Source: JANNGZ01 sp031404155 (GTDB taxonomy: Bacteria; Pseudomonadota; Gammaproteobacteria; Burkholderiales; Burkholderiaceae_C). Taken from it: a stretch of 18,697 nt of DNA. Within the stretch, counting starts at the first letter, position 1. Each line of letters starts with the position of its first letter. The stretch is from positions 1-18,697 of the forward strand of contig JANNGZ010000393.1 of NCBI GenBank assembly GCA_031404155.1, read 5' to 3'. The position numbers and the translations under genes were made by a program. The notes under the pieces are model-generated. The model was not told the DNA's origin and ran no database searches. It saw only the letters and a list, made by a program, of their open reading frames with translations. Below are positions 1 to 7,996 of this stretch, one piece after another.

Positions 1-1
1 T

Positions 2-508
2 GCGTCGCAGGAGCAGACGGACGTGGCGTCCTTTGCGCCGCTCGAGCCGGTCGCCGACGGCTTCCGCAACTACCAGAAGGCGCGGTACGGCGTGCCGGCC
101 GAGGCGCTGCTGCTCGACAAGGCGCAGTTGCTGACGCTGACAGCGCCCGAGATGACCGTGCTCGTCGGCGGCCTGCGCGTGCTCGGCGCCAACGTCGGCC
201 AGACCCGCCAGGGCGTCTTCACGAAGAAGCCGGGCACCTTGAGCAACGACTACTTCGTCAACCTGCTCGACATGAACACGACGTGGAAGGCCAGCTCCGA
301 CGCCAAGGAGCAGTTCGAAGGGCGCGACCGCAAGACGGGCGAGGCCCGGTGGACCGCCACGCGCGTCGACCTGGTTTTCGGTTCGCACGCGCAACTGCGC
401 GCCATTGCCGAGGTCTACGGCAGCGCGGACGCGCAGCCCAAGTTCGTCGAGGACTTCGTGGCGGCGTGGGTCAAGGTGATGAACCTCGACCGTTTCGACA
501 TCAGCTGA
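2..508 (+). CDS. katG: Catalase-peroxidase KatG, C-terminal part (5' end outside window)
   Basis: This reading frame is open from the left edge and ends at TGA 506-508, so only the last 168 codons or so of a protein that is normally about 720-740 residues are present. It matches the C-terminal domain of bifunctional catalase-peroxidases: recognisable stretches are DKAQLLTLTAPEMTVLVGG, GLRVLGAN, the FEGRDRKTGE and WTATRVDLVFGS segments, and the ending VKVMNLDRF. KatG breaks down hydrogen peroxide in the cytoplasm using heme. The heme-binding and Met-Tyr-Trp catalytic residues lie in the N-terminal half and cannot be checked here. A GTG at 23 could be mistaken for a start, but the homology continues upstream of it to the window edge. 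No clear terminator follows. Confidence 0.96.
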   Translation, partial: ASQEQTDVASFAPLEPVADGFRNYQKARYGVPAEALLLDKAQLLTLTAPEMTVLVGGLRVLGANVGQTRQGVFTKKPGTLSNDYFVNLLDMNTTWKASSDAKEQFEGRDRKTGEARWTATRVDLVFGSHAQLRAIAEVYGSADAQPKFVEDFVAAWVKVMNLDRFDIS

Positions 509-947
509 GATCGGGGAACCGGTCAGCGCTTACGCGCGCCGGAGAAGCGCGACGTGCCGGGCACGCTGATGTTGGGCCTGCTGGCGGGAACTGGTGGAGT
601 TGGTACTGCAGGGCGGCCAATCCGACGGCGAGGATGCAAGCCATCACGAGCCGCCCGCTGCTGCTGGCGGCCGTGGGGCGGGCAGCGCACAGCGGCGGGC
701 AAACAACGCTGTACCTCACGCCGATGCACGGCAAGGCCAAGCTGCTCAAATCGCTGATCGCCAACATCCACACGGCCTTGCAGCACGTCAAGGCAGCTGC
801 GGAGCAGTTCCGCGCAGCCGACCCCTGGGCAATCCTGCTGCGCTACGTGAGCAACAAGATCGCCCCAACACTCGGGCCGTTCAGAACCCCTGCCGGGCTT
901 CCAGCGACGGGGCAACTGCCGGATTAAGGTTTATTGGCTTGGGGCGC
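509..947. other. Stretch without a confidently identified gene
   Basis: These 439 bases lie between katG and the convergent glutaredoxin-like gene. The first part (about 509-630) has no convincing single coding frame: plausible-looking peptide segments appear in different forward frames, which could mean a decayed gene. The second part carries the short frame listed separately at 634-927. A weak inverted repeat (GCGCTT ... AAGCGC, about 526-550) has no T-run, so I do not call it a terminator. Confidence 0.4.
634..927 (+). CDS. Short unrecognised coding-like frame, possible gene remnant
   Basis: I do not recognise this protein. From ATG 634 it would be 97 residues, ending at TAA 925-927. Codon choice from about 700 to 860 is typical of real genes in this window (runs of ATC, GCC, AAC, CTG, AAG), and the product reads like a helical protein end (segments KAKLLKSLIANIHTALQHV and RYVSNKIAPTLGP). 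No clear ribosome binding site precedes the ATG, and the frame stays open upstream into katG, so the true 5' end is uncertain. It could be a small gene or the 3' end of a truncated gene, for example a transposase tail, but I cannot place it in a family. It ends 20 bases before the stop of the convergent gene. Confidence 0.3.
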   Translation: MQAITSRPLLLAAVGRAAHSGGQTTLYLTPMHGKAKLLKSLIANIHTALQHVKAAAEQFRAADPWAILLRYVSNKIAPTLGPFRTPAGLPATGQLPD

Positions 948-1640
948 TCAGAACCTGATGCCGCCCGGCGTCGGCTCCACCGGCAACGTCACCGGCGCGT
1001 CGCGGGGGGGCTCTGCTGCTGCGGCCGGGACGGCCGCGGCTGTGCGGGCCACCAGCGGCTCGGCCGGCGGCGCCACGTAGTTCGGCGGCAGGCGCGACTC
1101 GCGCGGGTAGCCCGCGGTGTCGAGCCACTCGCCCCAGACCTCGGCGCTGAAGCCGCGCAGGATCTGGTTGCCGACCGAGAGGGCGGGTGCGTCGCGCGAG
1201 CCGACGATGCGGGCCCAGGCTTCATGGTCGCTCTCGTTGCTGGCGGTGCGCTCGCGGAAGGGCACACCCCGCTTGCGCAGCAGCTCGCGGCCGCGTTCGC
1301 AGGGCGCGCAATCGGCTATCGAATACAGCGTCACCGGAAAACGCGTGGCCGGTTCACGCAGCAGAAGCGGCAGCGCCACTTCGGGTTCGCCGCGTGGGGC
1401 CCGGCCAAGCGGCGCCAGCTTGGCGGTGTTGGCCTGTGGCGGCCGGTCGGTGTAGGTCACGCGGCCGTCGGCGTCGACAATCTTGAACAGGCTTTGCGCC
1501 TGCGCGGGCGCGGTCGCCAGAAGCAGGCTCAGCAGGCCCAGCAGGCCCAGCAGCGGCAGCCGGGCTGTGCGCGTGAACGCGTGCGGGGAGCCGGCGCCGG
1601 GCAGGCGCGGCGCGAGCGCTGAGGTTCGATCGAGTCTCAT
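948..1640 (-). CDS. Secreted DUF4124-glutaredoxin-like thiol protein
   Basis: The 230-residue product starts with a long basic region and a leucine-rich hydrophobic segment (about residues 28-43), ending in a signal-peptide-like site APAQAQ (about 44-49), so it is probably exported. Residues 50-66 (LFKIVDADGRVTYTDRPP) match the DUF4124 motif found in many proteobacterial periplasmic proteins. Residues 102-178 form a glutaredoxin/thioredoxin-like domain with the redox motif C111-A-P-C114 and a probable cis-proline at about P152. The last 45 residues are Ala/Pro-rich and probably disordered. A likely role is thiol-disulfide exchange in the periplasm; the substrate is unknown. The ATG at 1640 is preferred over an in-frame GTG at 1667 because the latter overlaps the promoter-like elements and adds only a short leader. 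It lies downstream of prlC on the same strand, 107 bases away, so it may have its own promoter. Confidence 0.82.
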   Translation of the reverse strand: MRLDRTSALAPRLPGAGSPHAFTRTARLPLLGLLGLLSLLLATAPAQAQSLFKIVDADGRVTYTDRPPQANTAKLAPLGRAPRGEPEVALPLLLREPATRFPVTLYSIADCAPCERGRELLRKRGVPFRERTASNESDHEAWARIVGSRDAPALSVGNQILRGFSAEVWGEWLDTAGYPRESRLPPNYVAPPAEPLVARTAAAVPAAAAEPPRDAPVTLPVEPTPGGIRF

Positions 1641-1647
1641 GCGCTGC

Positions 1648-1677
1648 AATCTACTGCAATGCGCCACCCGAGCTCAA
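1648..1677 (-). promoter_or_regulatory. Candidate sigma-70-type promoter of the DUF4124-glutaredoxin gene
   Basis: On the minus strand TTGAGC (1677-1672) is followed after 18 bases by TAGATT (1653-1648), each 4 of 6 to consensus. The -10-like box ends 7 bases before the ATG at 1640, which would give an almost leaderless transcript; no Shine-Dalgarno is present there. Sequence match only. Confidence 0.3.
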
Positions 1678-1747
1678 GCATTTGGGCCGGCGTTGCTTGG
1701 GGGGCACGCTGCGCGCTCCAAATGCCGCTGCACGTCGCGGCCTGCCA

Positions 1748-3784
1748 TCACGCCATGCCCTGGTGGCGCAGCAGGGCGTCGATGCTCGGCTCGCGGCCGC
1801 GGAAGGCAGTGAAGCTCTCCATTGCGCCGCGGCTGCCGCCGACCTCGAAGATTTCGCGGCGCAGCCGACGGCCGGTCTGCAGGTCCAGCGCATCGCTTTC
1901 CTCGAAAGCGCTCCAGGCGTCGGCGCTCAGCACTTCGGCCCACTTGTAGCTGTAGTAGCCGGCTGCGTAACCTCCGGCAAAGATGTGCGAGAACGCGTGC
2001 TGGAAGCGGTTGAAGGCCGGCGACGGCACCACTGCCACCTCGGCCCGCACCTCGTCGAGCACCTGCTGGACGCGCGCCGCCGCGCCGGCCTCTGCGTGAA
2101 TGCGCATGTCGAAGAGCGCAAACTCGACCTGGCGCAAGGTTTGCAAACCGCTCTGGAAATTCTTGGCCGCGGTCATCTTTTCGAAGAGCGTACGCGGCAG
2201 TGGCTCGCCGGTGTCCACATGCGCGGTCAGGCGCTTGAGCACGTCCCACTCCCAGCAGAAGTTCTCCATGAACTGGCTGGGCAGTTCCACCGCGTCCCAC
2301 TCCACGCCCGAGATGCCCGAGACACCGAGGTCGGCGACCTGGGTCAGCATCAGGTGCAGGCCGTGGCCGAACTCGTGGAACAGGGTGATCACGTCGTCGT
2401 GGGTCAGCAGCGCCGGCCGCATCACGCCATCGACCATCTGCGGTGACGCGAAGTTGCAGACCAGGTGCGCCACCGGCGTCTGCACCGCGCCGCCGCGGTC
2501 GGGGCGGGCCCAGCGGTCGCGGGTGTCTTCCATCCACGCGCCGGGCCGTTTGCCCGGCCGCGCGTAGGCGTCGAGGTAGAACTGCGCCAGCAGCACGCCG
2601 TCGCGCTCGACGCGGTAGAAGCGTTCGCTCGGGTGCGTCAGCGGCGCGGTGTCGGGGCGTATCGCCACCTCGAACACGGTTTCGACGATACGGAACAGGC
2701 CGTCGAGCACCTTCGGTTCGGTGAAGTAGGCCTTGACCTCCTGCTCGCTGAAGGCGTAGCGCGCTTCCTTCAGGCGCTCGCTCGCGAAGGCCAGGTCCCA
2801 GGCTTGCAACTCGGGCAGCGCCAGCTCGCGCGCGGCGAATTCGCGCAGCTCGGTGAGGTCGCGTTCGGCATAGGGGCGGGCACGCCGGCCGAGGTCGCGC
2901 AGGAAGGCCACCACCTGCTCGGCCGACTGGGCCATCTTCGGCACCAGCGACAGCTCGGCGTAGTGGCCGTAGCCGAGCAGCACCGCCTCCTCGCGCCGCA
3001 GTTCGAGGATCTCGCGCATCAGCGCGGAGTTGTCGCGCTCGGGCAGCCCGAGTTCGCTGGCGCGGGTGACATACGCGCTGTACATCGTTTCGCGCAGCGC
3101 CCGCCGGGTGGCGTACTGCATCAGCGGCAGGTAACACGGCTGGTGCAGGGTGAGCTTGTGGTCCTCGCGGCCTTCGGCCTGGGCGGCAGCGAGCGCGGCC
3201 TGGACCACGTCCAGCGGCACGCCGTCGAGTTCGGCCGCGGGCACGAAGTGCGCGAAGCCGTCGGTGGCGTCGAGCACATGCTCGGAGTACTTCTGCCCGA
3301 GGTCGGCCAGGCGCTCCTGGATCGCGGCGAAGCGGGTCTTGGCGGCGCCGCGCAGCTCGGCGCCGGAGAGCACGAAGTCGCGCATCGCGTTGGACAGCGC
3401 CTTGCGGCGCGGGGCACTCAGGTTCGCCGACGAGTCCGAAGCGGCGATCGCCTTGTACTTGGCGTACAGGCGTTCGTCCGCGCCCATGCGGGTGTGGAAC
3501 GCGGTGACCTTGGGCAGCGCCTCGTTGTAGGCCGCGCGAAGCTCCGGTGTGTCGGCTACTGCGTTGAGGTGGCCCACCGCGCCCCAGGACCGGCTGAGGC
3601 GCTCGGTGGCCACGTCGAGCACCAGCGACATGGCGTCGTACTCGGCGGGCACGACGTCGCTCAGCGCTTGGGCCAGCGCGGCCTCGGCGCTTTGCAGCAG
3701 GCTGTCGATCGCCGGGGCCACATGCTCCGGCTGGATCTCGTTGAAGGCCGGCAGGCCCTCCGTGGCGAGCAAAGGGTTTGTCAT
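1748..3784 (-). CDS. prlC: Oligopeptidase A, M3 family zinc metallopeptidase
   Basis: The 678-residue length fits oligopeptidase A (about 680 residues). The zinc-binding HEFGH motif is at residues 470-474 (H470, E471, H474) in the context TLFHEFGHGLHLML, and a third ligand is probably E500 in AVELPSQFMEN. The C-terminal GGYAAGYYSYKWAEVLSADAW stretch is also characteristic. The enzyme is a cytoplasmic peptidase that degrades peptides released by ATP-dependent proteases and cleaved signal peptides. Start ATG 3784 is preceded by a GAGG about 10 bases upstream, a usable but slightly distant ribosome binding site. It follows folD by 118 bases on the same strand, with a tandem hairpin repeat between them. 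There is no sign of truncation or frameshift. Confidence 0.96.
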   Translation of the reverse strand: MTNPLLATEGLPAFNEIQPEHVAPAIDSLLQSAEAALAQALSDVVPAEYDAMSLVLDVATERLSRSWGAVGHLNAVADTPELRAAYNEALPKVTAFHTRMGADERLYAKYKAIAASDSSANLSAPRRKALSNAMRDFVLSGAELRGAAKTRFAAIQERLADLGQKYSEHVLDATDGFAHFVPAAELDGVPLDVVQAALAAAQAEGREDHKLTLHQPCYLPLMQYATRRALRETMYSAYVTRASELGLPERDNSALMREILELRREEAVLLGYGHYAELSLVPKMAQSAEQVVAFLRDLGRRARPYAERDLTELREFAARELALPELQAWDLAFASERLKEARYAFSEQEVKAYFTEPKVLDGLFRIVETVFEVAIRPDTAPLTHPSERFYRVERDGVLLAQFYLDAYARPGKRPGAWMEDTRDRWARPDRGGAVQTPVAHLVCNFASPQMVDGVMRPALLTHDDVITLFHEFGHGLHLMLTQVADLGVSGISGVEWDAVELPSQFMENFCWEWDVLKRLTAHVDTGEPLPRTLFEKMTAAKNFQSGLQTLRQVEFALFDMRIHAEAGAAARVQQVLDEVRAEVAVVPSPAFNRFQHAFSHIFAGGYAAGYYSYKWAEVLSADAWSAFEESDALDLQTGRRLRREIFEVGGSRGAMESFTAFRGREPSIDALLRHQGMA

Positions 3785-3870
3785 CTTTGTTGCGCCTCGT
3801 GAGCGGCGTTTGGATTCAAGACAGCGCAGGTTGCGCCGGGCGAACAGGAGGCGTGTGCGGGTGGCTGCAC

Positions 3871-3932
3871 ATCAACGGGGCGAAGCGGCGAGTGTCGCCG
3901 CATCAACGCCGAGAGGCGGTGAGTGTCGCCGC
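3871..3932. repeat. Two-copy 31-bp tandem repeat, each copy a hairpin
   Basis: Copy 1 is 3871-3901 and copy 2 is 3902-3932; by eye they match at 26 of 31 positions. Both begin ATCAACG and end GAGTGTCGCCGC. Each forms a short stem around a GTG loop (GCGGCGA/TCGCCGC in copy 1, 7 bp; the same with one G-T pair in copy 2). Copy 2 contains the last codons and stop codon of folD (3903-3905), copy 1 lies between folD and prlC. The unit is not a multiple of three. Confidence 0.85.
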
Positions 3933-4760
3933 CTCAAGCGTGTTGACCAGCAGCATTGTGATCGTCATCGGGCCGACCCCACCGGGCACCGGGCTGATCC
4001 AGCCGGCCACTTCGCGCACCTGCGCAAAGTCGACATCGCCGCAGAGCTTGCCCTCGTCGTTGCGGTTGATGCCGACGTCGATCACCACCGCACCGGGTTT
4101 GACCATGTCCGCGGTGAGCGTGTTGCGGCGGCCGACCGCGGCCACCACGATGTCGGCCTGTCGCGTGTGCAGGCCCAGGTCGGGCGTGGCGCTGTGGCAC
4201 ACGGTGACCGTGGCGTTGGCCTGCAGCAGCAGCAGCGCCATCGGCTTGCCGACGGTGTTGCTGCGGCCGATGACCACCGCGTGTTTGCCGCGCAGGTTGA
4301 CGCCAGTGCTTTCGATCATCTTCATGCAGCCCAGAGGCGTGGCCGCGCGCATGCCGGGCAGGCCGCTCATCAACGCGCCGGCGCTCAGGACCGAGAAGCC
4401 GTCGACGTCCTTGGCGGGTGCGATGGCTTCGATGACGAGGTGGGCGTCGAGGTGTTTTGGTAGCGGCATCTGCACCAGGATGCCGTGGACCGTGGGGTCG
4501 GCGTTGAGGGCCGCGATGCGCGCGAGCAGCTCGCTTTGCGGCATCGTGGCATCGTAGCGCTCGAGCACCGAATGCAGGCCGTTGGCGTGGCAGGCCTTGA
4601 CCTTGTTGCGCACGTACACCGCGCTGGCCGGGTCCTCGCCGAGCAGGATCACCGCCAGGCCGGGTTGGATACCGCGCGCGGTGAGTGCCGCGGCGCGCGC
4701 TGCGACATCGGTGCGGATCGTTTGCGAGAGGGCGTTGCCGTCGATCAGTTGGGCGGTCAT
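3903..4760 (-). CDS. folD: Bifunctional methylenetetrahydrofolate dehydrogenase / methenyltetrahydrofolate cyclohydrolase
   Basis: The 285-residue product has all FolD signatures: the catalytic YxxxK pair (Y49, K53), VQMPLP at 96-101, KDVDGF at 117-122, the NADP-binding loop GRSNTVGKP at 165-173, and PGGVGPMT at 259-266. It interconverts 5,10-methylene- and 10-formyl-tetrahydrofolate in cytoplasmic one-carbon metabolism, feeding purine and formyl-methionine synthesis. The start ATG 4760 gives the normal family N-terminus, but no Shine-Dalgarno is visible in the 20 bases before it, and a strong hairpin begins only 23 bases upstream. The last ten or so codons lie in a 31-bp tandem repeat and may have been altered by that duplication; the core fold is not affected. 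Confidence 0.97.
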   Translation of the reverse strand: MTAQLIDGNALSQTIRTDVAARAAALTARGIQPGLAVILLGEDPASAVYVRNKVKACHANGLHSVLERYDATMPQSELLARIAALNADPTVHGILVQMPLPKHLDAHLVIEAIAPAKDVDGFSVLSAGALMSGLPGMRAATPLGCMKMIESTGVNLRGKHAVVIGRSNTVGKPMALLLLQANATVTVCHSATPDLGLHTRQADIVVAAVGRRNTLTADMVKPGAVVIDVGINRNDEGKLCGDVDFAQVREVAGWISPVPGGVGPMTITMLLVNTLEAATLTASRR

Positions 4761-4783
4761 GAGGGCGTTGCGTGTTGGAAGCG

Positions 4784-4811
4784 AAAGAGGCCGCTTCGCA
4801 GCGGCCTCTTT
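4784..4811 (-). terminator. Perfect 11-bp hairpin, terminator or attenuator before folD
   Basis: AAAGAGGCCGC (4784-4794) and GCGGCCTCTTT (4801-4811) are exact reverse complements around the 6-base loop TTCGCA. On the minus strand it lies 15 bases past the response-regulator stop, and the stem ends in TTT, as in an intrinsic terminator with a short U-tract. Because folD starts 23 bases further on, the hairpin must also affect folD expression unless a promoter lies within or overlaps it. Confidence 0.7.
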
Positions 4812-4826
4812 ACGGAATGGCTGGGG

Positions 4827-5453
4827 TCAGGCTCTCGTGGTCTGCGCGCCGAGCGCGATCTTGAGCAGATCGGCCACGGTGTTGGCGTTGAGTTTTTCCA
4901 TGATGTTGGCGCGGTGCGCCTCCACCGTCTTGATGCTGATGCCCAGGTCGTCGGCAATCTGCTTGTTCAGGCGGCCGGCGACGATGCGCTCGAGCACCTG
5001 CGCCTCGCGGGTGGTCAGGCGCGAGAGCAGCGCGTCGCGGCTGGCGGCTTCCTGGTGCTGGCTGAACGCGGTGCGGGCCTGCTCGAGCATGCGCTCGACC
5101 AGGCTGAGCAACTCGGCTTCCTTGAACGGCTTCTCGATGAAGTCCATCGCGCCCTTTTTCATCGTCGTCACCGCCATCGGCACGTCGCCATGGCCGGTGA
5201 TGAAGACTACCGGCAGCGGGCTCTTGCGTTCGAGCAAGCGGTCCTGCAGCTCCAGCCCGCTCATGCCGTCCATGCGGATGTCGGCGATCAGGCAGGCCAC
5301 CTCGCGCGGGTCGAAGCGGGAGAGGAAACTCTCGGAGGAGTCGAAGCACTTGACCCGGTAGTCCTTGCCTTCGAGCAGCCACTGCAACGAGTCGCGCACC
5401 GCCTCGTCGTCGTCGACCACGTACACAGTGCCTTTTTTCGGAATCAAGCTCAT
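4827..5453 (-). CDS. Two-component response regulator, FixJ/NarL type (REC + LuxR HTH)
   Basis: The 208-residue protein has an N-terminal receiver domain (about 8-123) with acidic residues D14 and D15, phosphoacceptor D58 in LIADIRMDGM, T86 in FITGHGD, and K108 in EKPF. A LuxR-type helix-turn-helix follows (about 143-203; LTTREAQVLERIVAGRLNK and ISIKTVEAHRANIMEKL). This architecture, with the short linker, is that of FixJ/TtrR/TodT-like regulators that bind DNA as phosphorylated dimers. Its ATG overlaps the kinase stop (ATGA, 5450-5453) and has no clear Shine-Dalgarno, so translation is probably coupled to the kinase. Targets are not visible from the protein; the divergent aceE operon is the obvious candidate by position. 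Confidence 0.94.
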   Translation of the reverse strand: MSLIPKKGTVYVVDDDEAVRDSLQWLLEGKDYRVKCFDSSESFLSRFDPREVACLIADIRMDGMSGLELQDRLLERKSPLPVVFITGHGDVPMAVTTMKKGAMDFIEKPFKEAELLSLVERMLEQARTAFSQHQEAASRDALLSRLTTREAQVLERIVAGRLNKQIADDLGISIKTVEAHRANIMEKLNANTVADLLKIALGAQTTRA

Positions 5454-7996
5454 TGGACGGTGGTGGATAGAGGCGCGGCTCGGGGCTCGGCGCGGGCGGC
5501 GGTGTCGACCGGCAATGTGAATGCAAATCGGCAACCGACGATGGTGCTTCCATTGTAGAGGTTCTGTGCCCGTATCCGGCCGCGGTGCGACTCGACGATC
5601 GAGCGGCACAGCGAGAGGCCGATGCCCAGACCTTCCACCTTGGTCGAGAAGAAAGCTTCGTACAGGCGCGCAATGACTTCCTCGCGCATGCCCGGGCCGG
5701 TGTCGCTGACGCTGAACTCGATCACACCGCCTTCGTCGGCGGTGTGCCGCGGCACCACCCGCAGCTCGATGTGCCGGCGCGCTTGCGGCAGCTGCGCCTG
5801 GTCGATCGCCTCGGCGGCGTTGCGCACCAGGTTGAGCACCACCTGTTCGATCAGGATCGGGTCGCACATCAGCACCGGCAGGCGCTGCGCCACGTAGGTG
5901 TGCAACTGCACGCTGCGCCGGCGCATCTCGATGCCGGCCAGCTCCACCGCGTCGTCGACGATGGCGCGTGCCTGCGAGGGCTGGCGCTGCGGCTCGCTGC
6001 GTTTCACGAAGGCGCGGATGCGCCGGATGATCTGCCCGGCACGTTCGGCCTGGCGCGCGGTTTTTTCCAGCGCCGCCACCAGGTCGCCCTTTTCGATCGA
6101 GTCGCCCTGGACCCGCGAGACCATGCCATTGCAGTAGTTGGTGATCGCGGTGAGCGGCTGGTTCAGCTCATGCGCCACCGAGGACGCCATCTCGCCCATC
6201 ACCACCAGGCGGCTGGTGACCTGCGCCTTGTCGGCCTGCTGCGCCGACTGTTCTTCAGCGCGGCGGCGTGCGGTGATGTCGGTGGCGATCAGCATCTGCG
6301 CCAGGCGGCCGTCGGTCCATTGCAGGTAGCGCGAGCGCACATCGAACCATTTCTGCAGCGGCTCGACAAAGACCTCGCGCGGGTCGGCGCCGCTTTCGGT
6401 GAGCTCCTCGGTGGGCAGGCCGCTCAAGGAGTCGACGTTGTCGTCGCCATCGGTGGTGGTCGGCAGCGTGATGCCGCCAGCGAGCAGGCCATGGCCACGC
6501 GCGTCGGCACCGAACCAGAGCCGGTAGGAGCGGTTGGCGAACAGCAGCTCGCTCTGCCGCACAGAGAGCACCGACACCGCCGCGTCCAGGCCTTCGAGCA
6601 CCGTGGTGAAACGCTCATGCGAGGCCGAGAGCTGGTCGCGGATCCGCTTGGCCTCGGTGATGTTGGTCATCGAGGTCATCCAGCCGGTCTGCTGGCCCTT
6701 GGGGTCGATCAGCGGCGAGACATACATGCGCGCATCGAACAGCGTGCCCTCCTTGCGCATCACCTTGACCTCGATGCCGCCGGCCGGGCTGCGCCCCTGC
6801 AACTCCTGCTGCAGCAGGCGCGTGTTTTCGTCGATGCGCGCGGGCGGCCAATAAGGGAAGGGCGGCAGGCGGCCGATGAGCTCGGCTTCGGTGAAGCCGG
6901 TCATCGCGCAAAACGCCGGGTTGACGTAGCTGATGCGCCCCTCCAGGTCCATCGCGCGCATGCCGGTGAGCATGGAGTTCTCCATCGCGCGGCGGAAGTT
7001 GGTCTCCTGCACCAGCACACCCTGGATCTGCGAGCGCCGGCGCATATGGCGCCAGGTGCCGAGCAGCATCCAGACCGTCAGCCCCGAGAGCGCCACCACC
7101 ATCCAGAACAGGGTGTTGTTGACCAGGCCGATCGAGGTGCGCCAGCCCTGGCCGCGCCACACCAGCCCGTTGGCCGCGGGCGCCAGCGGCGCGTCGTAAA
7201 CGATCGAGGCGCGGCGGCTGGCCGCGCCCGGCATCGGCATCACGGTGCTGGCCACGTCGCGGCCTTGGTCGTCGACCACGGTGATCGTGTGGCGCGAACT
7301 CACCTGCACCGGCACCAGCACCCGCACCAGCGCCTCCACCGAGTACTCGGCCACGATCACGCCGCCGAACAGGCTGCGGTCGATGATCGGCACCTGCACC
7401 TGGAACACCGGCGAGCCGGTGGCATCCTTGAAAACCCGCGAGTAAGCGGGCTGGCGCCGCTCTCGCACCAACTGGAAGGTGCGCTCGGACTCGGTTTCGC
7501 GCCCCTCCACCGGCAACGAAGGGCCGGGCACCTCGCCGCGTGGGTTGGTCTCGAAATGAAAGCTCACCGCGGCATGGCTGGCCTTGTGTTTGCGCCCGGC
7601 GGTGACCCAGCTCACATGGCTGATTTCGGCCCGGTCGCGGGCAAAGGTGCCGGCGGTTACGGAGAACTCATCGGCGTCGATGTCGCGTGTGACCAGCTCC
7701 CGTGCCATGCGCATCAGCTGCTCCTGGTTTTCGATCAGGCGCAGGCGCACCTGCTGCTGCGCGATCTCGGTGTCGCGTTTCACCGACTCGGTCTCGCGCT
7801 CGATTTCCTCATTGCGCAGATACCAGAAGGCCAGGACGATCGCGGCGAGGAAGAGCAGGACCGAGACCAAGGGGCCGATGGTCGCGAAGCGGTCTTGCCG
7901 GGCTGGTGACTGGCGCCGCCACCAGATGCCAAACAGCCGCTGGCGACGGTTGCGTGGCGCGTCGTTTGAGGTCACAGGCTCCGGGCGCGTCGGCAT
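5450..7996 (-). CDS. Membrane-bound PAS-domain sensor histidine kinase
   Basis: The 848-residue product has TM1 at about 37-60, an extracytoplasmic sensing region at about 61-295 that looks Cache-like in layout (not proven), TM2 at about 297-315, a PAS/PAC module at about 333-450, and a second, weaker PAS-like region at about 458-580. The dimerisation/phosphoacceptor helix has H609 in SVAHELNQPLTA. The ATPase domain has the N box (N726 in LVRNAAEAI), G1 box SDTGPGM (764-770), FFSTK (782-786) and G2 box GLGIGL (789-794). It would phosphorylate the overlapping response regulator. The ATG at 7996 is chosen because upstream codons in the same frame run into the aceE promoter region and aceE itself. 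No Shine-Dalgarno is seen, but a GATAAT box ends 6 bases before the ATG, so the transcript could be leaderless. The signal sensed is unknown. Confidence 0.93.
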   Translation of the reverse strand: MPTRPEPVTSNDAPRNRRQRLFGIWWRRQSPARQDRFATIGPLVSVLLFLAAIVLAFWYLRNEEIERETESVKRDTEIAQQQVRLRLIENQEQLMRMARELVTRDIDADEFSVTAGTFARDRAEISHVSWVTAGRKHKASHAAVSFHFETNPRGEVPGPSLPVEGRETESERTFQLVRERRQPAYSRVFKDATGSPVFQVQVPIIDRSLFGGVIVAEYSVEALVRVLVPVQVSSRHTITVVDDQGRDVASTVMPMPGAASRRASIVYDAPLAPAANGLVWRGQGWRTSIGLVNNTLFWMVVALSGLTVWMLLGTWRHMRRRSQIQGVLVQETNFRRAMENSMLTGMRAMDLEGRISYVNPAFCAMTGFTEAELIGRLPPFPYWPPARIDENTRLLQQELQGRSPAGGIEVKVMRKEGTLFDARMYVSPLIDPKGQQTGWMTSMTNITEAKRIRDQLSASHERFTTVLEGLDAAVSVLSVRQSELLFANRSYRLWFGADARGHGLLAGGITLPTTTDGDDNVDSLSGLPTEELTESGADPREVFVEPLQKWFDVRSRYLQWTDGRLAQMLIATDITARRRAEEQSAQQADKAQVTSRLVVMGEMASSVAHELNQPLTAITNYCNGMVSRVQGDSIEKGDLVAALEKTARQAERAGQIIRRIRAFVKRSEPQRQPSQARAIVDDAVELAGIEMRRRSVQLHTYVAQRLPVLMCDPILIEQVVLNLVRNAAEAIDQAQLPQARRHIELRVVPRHTADEGGVIEFSVSDTGPGMREEVIARLYEAFFSTKVEGLGIGLSLCRSIVESHRGRIRAQNLYNGSTIVGCRFAFTLPVDTAARAEPRAAPLSTTVQ

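Noticed and set aside
594..1622. A 342-codon plus-strand frame across the glutaredoxin-like gene
   Set aside because: Most of it is antisense to the DUF4124-glutaredoxin gene and rich in Arg, Gly and Gln; no domain seen.
1679..1723. Inverted repeat CATTTGG ... CCAAATG between prlC and the glutaredoxin-like gene
   Set aside because: Only 7-bp arms with a 31-base loop and no T-run; too weak to call a terminator or operator.
2465..3802. A 445-codon plus-strand frame antisense to prlC
   Set aside because: Shadow of the M3 peptidase gene, no recognisable domain.
5585..7909. A 774-codon plus-strand frame antisense to the histidine kinase
   Set aside because: Composition is His/Arg/Gly-rich and the opposite strand has all kinase motifs; shadow frame.
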